Assembly (NCBI GenBank): GCA_943325515.2 | Contig: CALPPS020000032.1 | Coordinates: 1 to 24,667, forward strand | Reading direction: 5' to 3' | Length of the DNA stretch: 24,667 nt | Origin: Flavobacterium psychrophilum | Lineage (GTDB): Bacteria; Bacteroidota; Bacteroidia; Flavobacteriales; Flavobacteriaceae | Shown here: in pieces, positions 23,006 to 24,667 of the stretch | Numbering within the stretch: the stretch's first letter is position 1 | How the letters are laid out: each line of letters begins with the position of its first letter | Notes under the pieces: model-generated | Database searches by the model: none | What the model saw: the letters and a program-made list of their open reading frames with translations, nothing else | Told to the model about the DNA's origin: nothing | Program-made: the position numbers and the translations under genes

Positions 23006-24667
23006 TTAAATATTTCTTACTTTAACTTGATAAACCACATTTGGTTTAGTTCCCACACTTTCTAACAAGTGATAAGCTCTTTTATCTTCAACTAGTTTAG
23101 TGATTTTATCAGCTTTATTATTAATGTCTCCAAAAACCATAGCTCCTGATGAACAAGCAGCGGAACATGCAGTTTGGAATTCGTCAACGTTAACTTCTCT
23201 TCCTTCACGTTTTGCAGTTAAAATAGTATATTGTGTTTTTTGAATACACATTGAACATTTTTCCATTACTCCACGAGAACGAACGTTAACATCTGGATTG
23301 ATAACCATGCGACCTAAATCGTCATTCATGTGGAAATCAAATTCATCGTTATTGTTATACAAGAACCAGTTGAAACGACGTACTTTATAAGGACAGTTAT
23401 TGGCACAATAACGAGTACCAACGCAACGGTTATAAGCCATTTGGTTTTGTCCTTGACGACCATGAGAAGTTGCTGCCACTGGACATACTGTTTCACAAGG
23501 GGCATGGTTACAGTGTTGACACATTACTGGTTGAAAAACAACTTGTGGATTGTCAGCAGGTTTTTCCATATCTCCAAAACCACCTAGTGAACCTTCTTTA
23601 CCAAATAATCCGTTAAATTCTTCTTTTTTCTTATTATCTCCAGCAAAAGTATCCTCTGATGAATAATATCTATCTATACGCAACCAGTGCATATCACGAC
23701 TTCTTCTTATTTCAGATTTTCCAACTACTGGAACATTATTTTCTGCATGACATGCTATAACACAAGCACCACATCCAGTACAAGCATTTAAATCAATTGA
23801 AAGATTAAAATGATGTCCGACAGAACGATCAAATGACTCCCATAAATCAACTTTTGTTGCTTCTACTTCCTTGTGATCTAATGAAACCATTGGAACTGGA
23901 TTCCAAACTTGTGGTTCATTATATTTAGAAGAAAATACTGTTAATGTAGTTTCTTTGATAATATCACCTCTACCCATTAAGGTTTTTTGTGATTGAACAC
24001 AAGCGAACTCATGTTCACCATCAGCCTTTGTAATGGTGGCAGATTGTACATCATTAAAATTACTATAGAATGAATAAGCATTAACGCCTACTTGCATTTC
24101 TTCTTTTAGTGACGCTTTTTTACCATAACCCAAAGCCAAACCTAAAGTCCCAACTGCTTGTCCTGGTTGAACAATAACTGGAACATTCATTTTTAAACCA
24201 TTTACAGTAAGCGTTACAATACTTCCGTTAAGACCTCCATTAGCAACTATTTTATTTTCTAGTTTAAGTCTTTCGGCATCTGCTTTAGAAATAGTAACAT
24301 AATTATCCCAAGAAACTCTTGTGATTGGATCTGGAAACTCTTGTAACCAAGGATTGTTTGCCTGCTGACCGTCACCTAAACCAGTTTTGGTATACAACAC
24401 TAATTCAAATCCGTTTGCAGGTTTTGAAGAAGCTAAAGCATTAGCCGCAGCTGAAAAATCAGTAGCACCACTAGTTGTAGCAGAAGCAACTCCAACAGCG
24501 ATACCATCGTGAACAGTTTTGTTCCAAGTAGCACCGTTAGTGTAACTAGCAGCATTTGCTTTTATATAATCATAATAAGAAGCTGCATTACCATTCCATG
24601 ATAATAAAGCTTCTTGAAATTGTTTTGAACTAAATAATGGACGAATAGTTGGTTGAGTTAAAGAATA
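23006..24667 (-). CDS. actB: alternative complex III iron-sulfur subunit ActB, 5' end missing
   Basis: 553 codons are visible. The frame stays open to the window edge, so the GTG at 24400 is internal and not the start. ActB joins a molybdopterin-oxidoreductase-like domain, without a working molybdenum site in studied complexes, to a four-cluster ferredoxin domain that carries electrons from the quinol site. The visible upstream part includes the end of the first domain (PITRVSWDNYVTISKADAER and VNVPVIVQPGQ-like segments). The ferredoxin part has CTGCGACVIAC, CQHCNHAPCETVCP, CVGTRYCANNCPYKVRRFNW and CSMCIQKTQ with CSAACSSGAM. In CVGTRYC a Thr replaces the usual second cysteine, matching the [3Fe-4S] cluster reported for alternative complex III. 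actA should lie just upstream, outside the window. Confidence 0.95.
   Translation of the reverse strand, partial: YSLTQPTIRPLFSSKQFQEALLSWNGNAASYYDYIKANAASYTNGATWNKTVHDGIAVGVASATTSGATDFSAAANALASSKPANGFELVLYTKTGLGDGQQANNPWLQEFPDPITRVSWDNYVTISKADAERLKLENKIVANGGLNGSIVTLTVNGLKMNVPVIVQPGQAVGTLGLALGYGKKASLKEEMQVGVNAYSFYSNFNDVQSATITKADGEHEFACVQSQKTLMGRGDIIKETTLTVFSSKYNEPQVWNPVPMVSLDHKEVEATKVDLWESFDRSVGHHFNLSIDLNACTGCGACVIACHAENNVPVVGKSEIRRSRDMHWLRIDRYYSSEDTFAGDNKKKEEFNGLFGKEGSLGGFGDMEKPADNPQVVFQPVMCQHCNHAPCETVCPVAATSHGRQGQNQMAYNRCVGTRYCANNCPYKVRRFNWFLYNNNDEFDFHMNDDLGRMVINPDVNVRSRGVMEKCSMCIQKTQYTILTAKREGREVNVDEFQTACSAACSSGAMVFGDINNKADKITKLVEDKRAYHLLESVGTKPNVVYQVKVRNI

Overview
The window looks like a chromosomal segment of a gliding member of the Bacteroidota, most likely Flavobacterium or a close relative. 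Three things point there: very AT-rich DNA, AT-rich leaders without clear Shine-Dalgarno sequences, and the gene content. It carries sprA (type IX secretion translocon) next to gcvH, vanZ, deoC and remB, plus an alternative complex III operon running into an aa3 oxidase. From memory, the same sprA-to-remB neighbourhood occurs in F. johnsoniae. All seventeen genes lie on the minus strand, so transcription runs from high to low coordinates. No tRNA, rRNA, CRISPR array, insertion sequence or prophage gene was found, and no gene-free gap exceeds about 135 bases.

Region 1 (24667 to 15940) is respiratory: actB (5' part cut by the window edge), actC, actD, actE, actF, coxB, coxA. Alternative complex III oxidises menaquinol and passes electrons through ActE cytochrome c to the CuA site of CoxB and on to the heme-copper centre of CoxA. 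The unit ends in a good intrinsic terminator just after coxA. The genes are tightly packed except for a 134-base actB-actC gap containing two short-period (7 and 14 base) repeat arrays.

Region 2 (15905 to 10491) is housekeeping: ruvB, a small four-helix-bundle gene of the 23S rRNA intervening-sequence protein family, queG, maeB and ruvA. The four-helix-bundle gene is bracketed by heptamer arrays that are complementary to one another, like the stem of a 23S rRNA intervening sequence. One arm encodes part of the N-terminus of QueG. This is the most unusual structure in the window.

Region 3 (10487 to 1) is secretion and motility mixed with metabolism: sprA (2437 codons, apparently starting at TTG two codons after the ruvA stop and in the same frame), gcvH, vanZ, a strong terminator, deoC and remB (3' end cut by the window edge). 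RemB begins with a signal peptide and a domain resembling the TonB C-terminal domain, ahead of a beta-rich outer-membrane-like part.

Most of the window is conserved core genome, and I do not see a complete undescribed system. The points most worth following up are the inverted heptamer arms around the four-helix-bundle gene, the period-7 arrays generally, the in-frame ruvA-sprA junction and the TonB-like domain of RemB.
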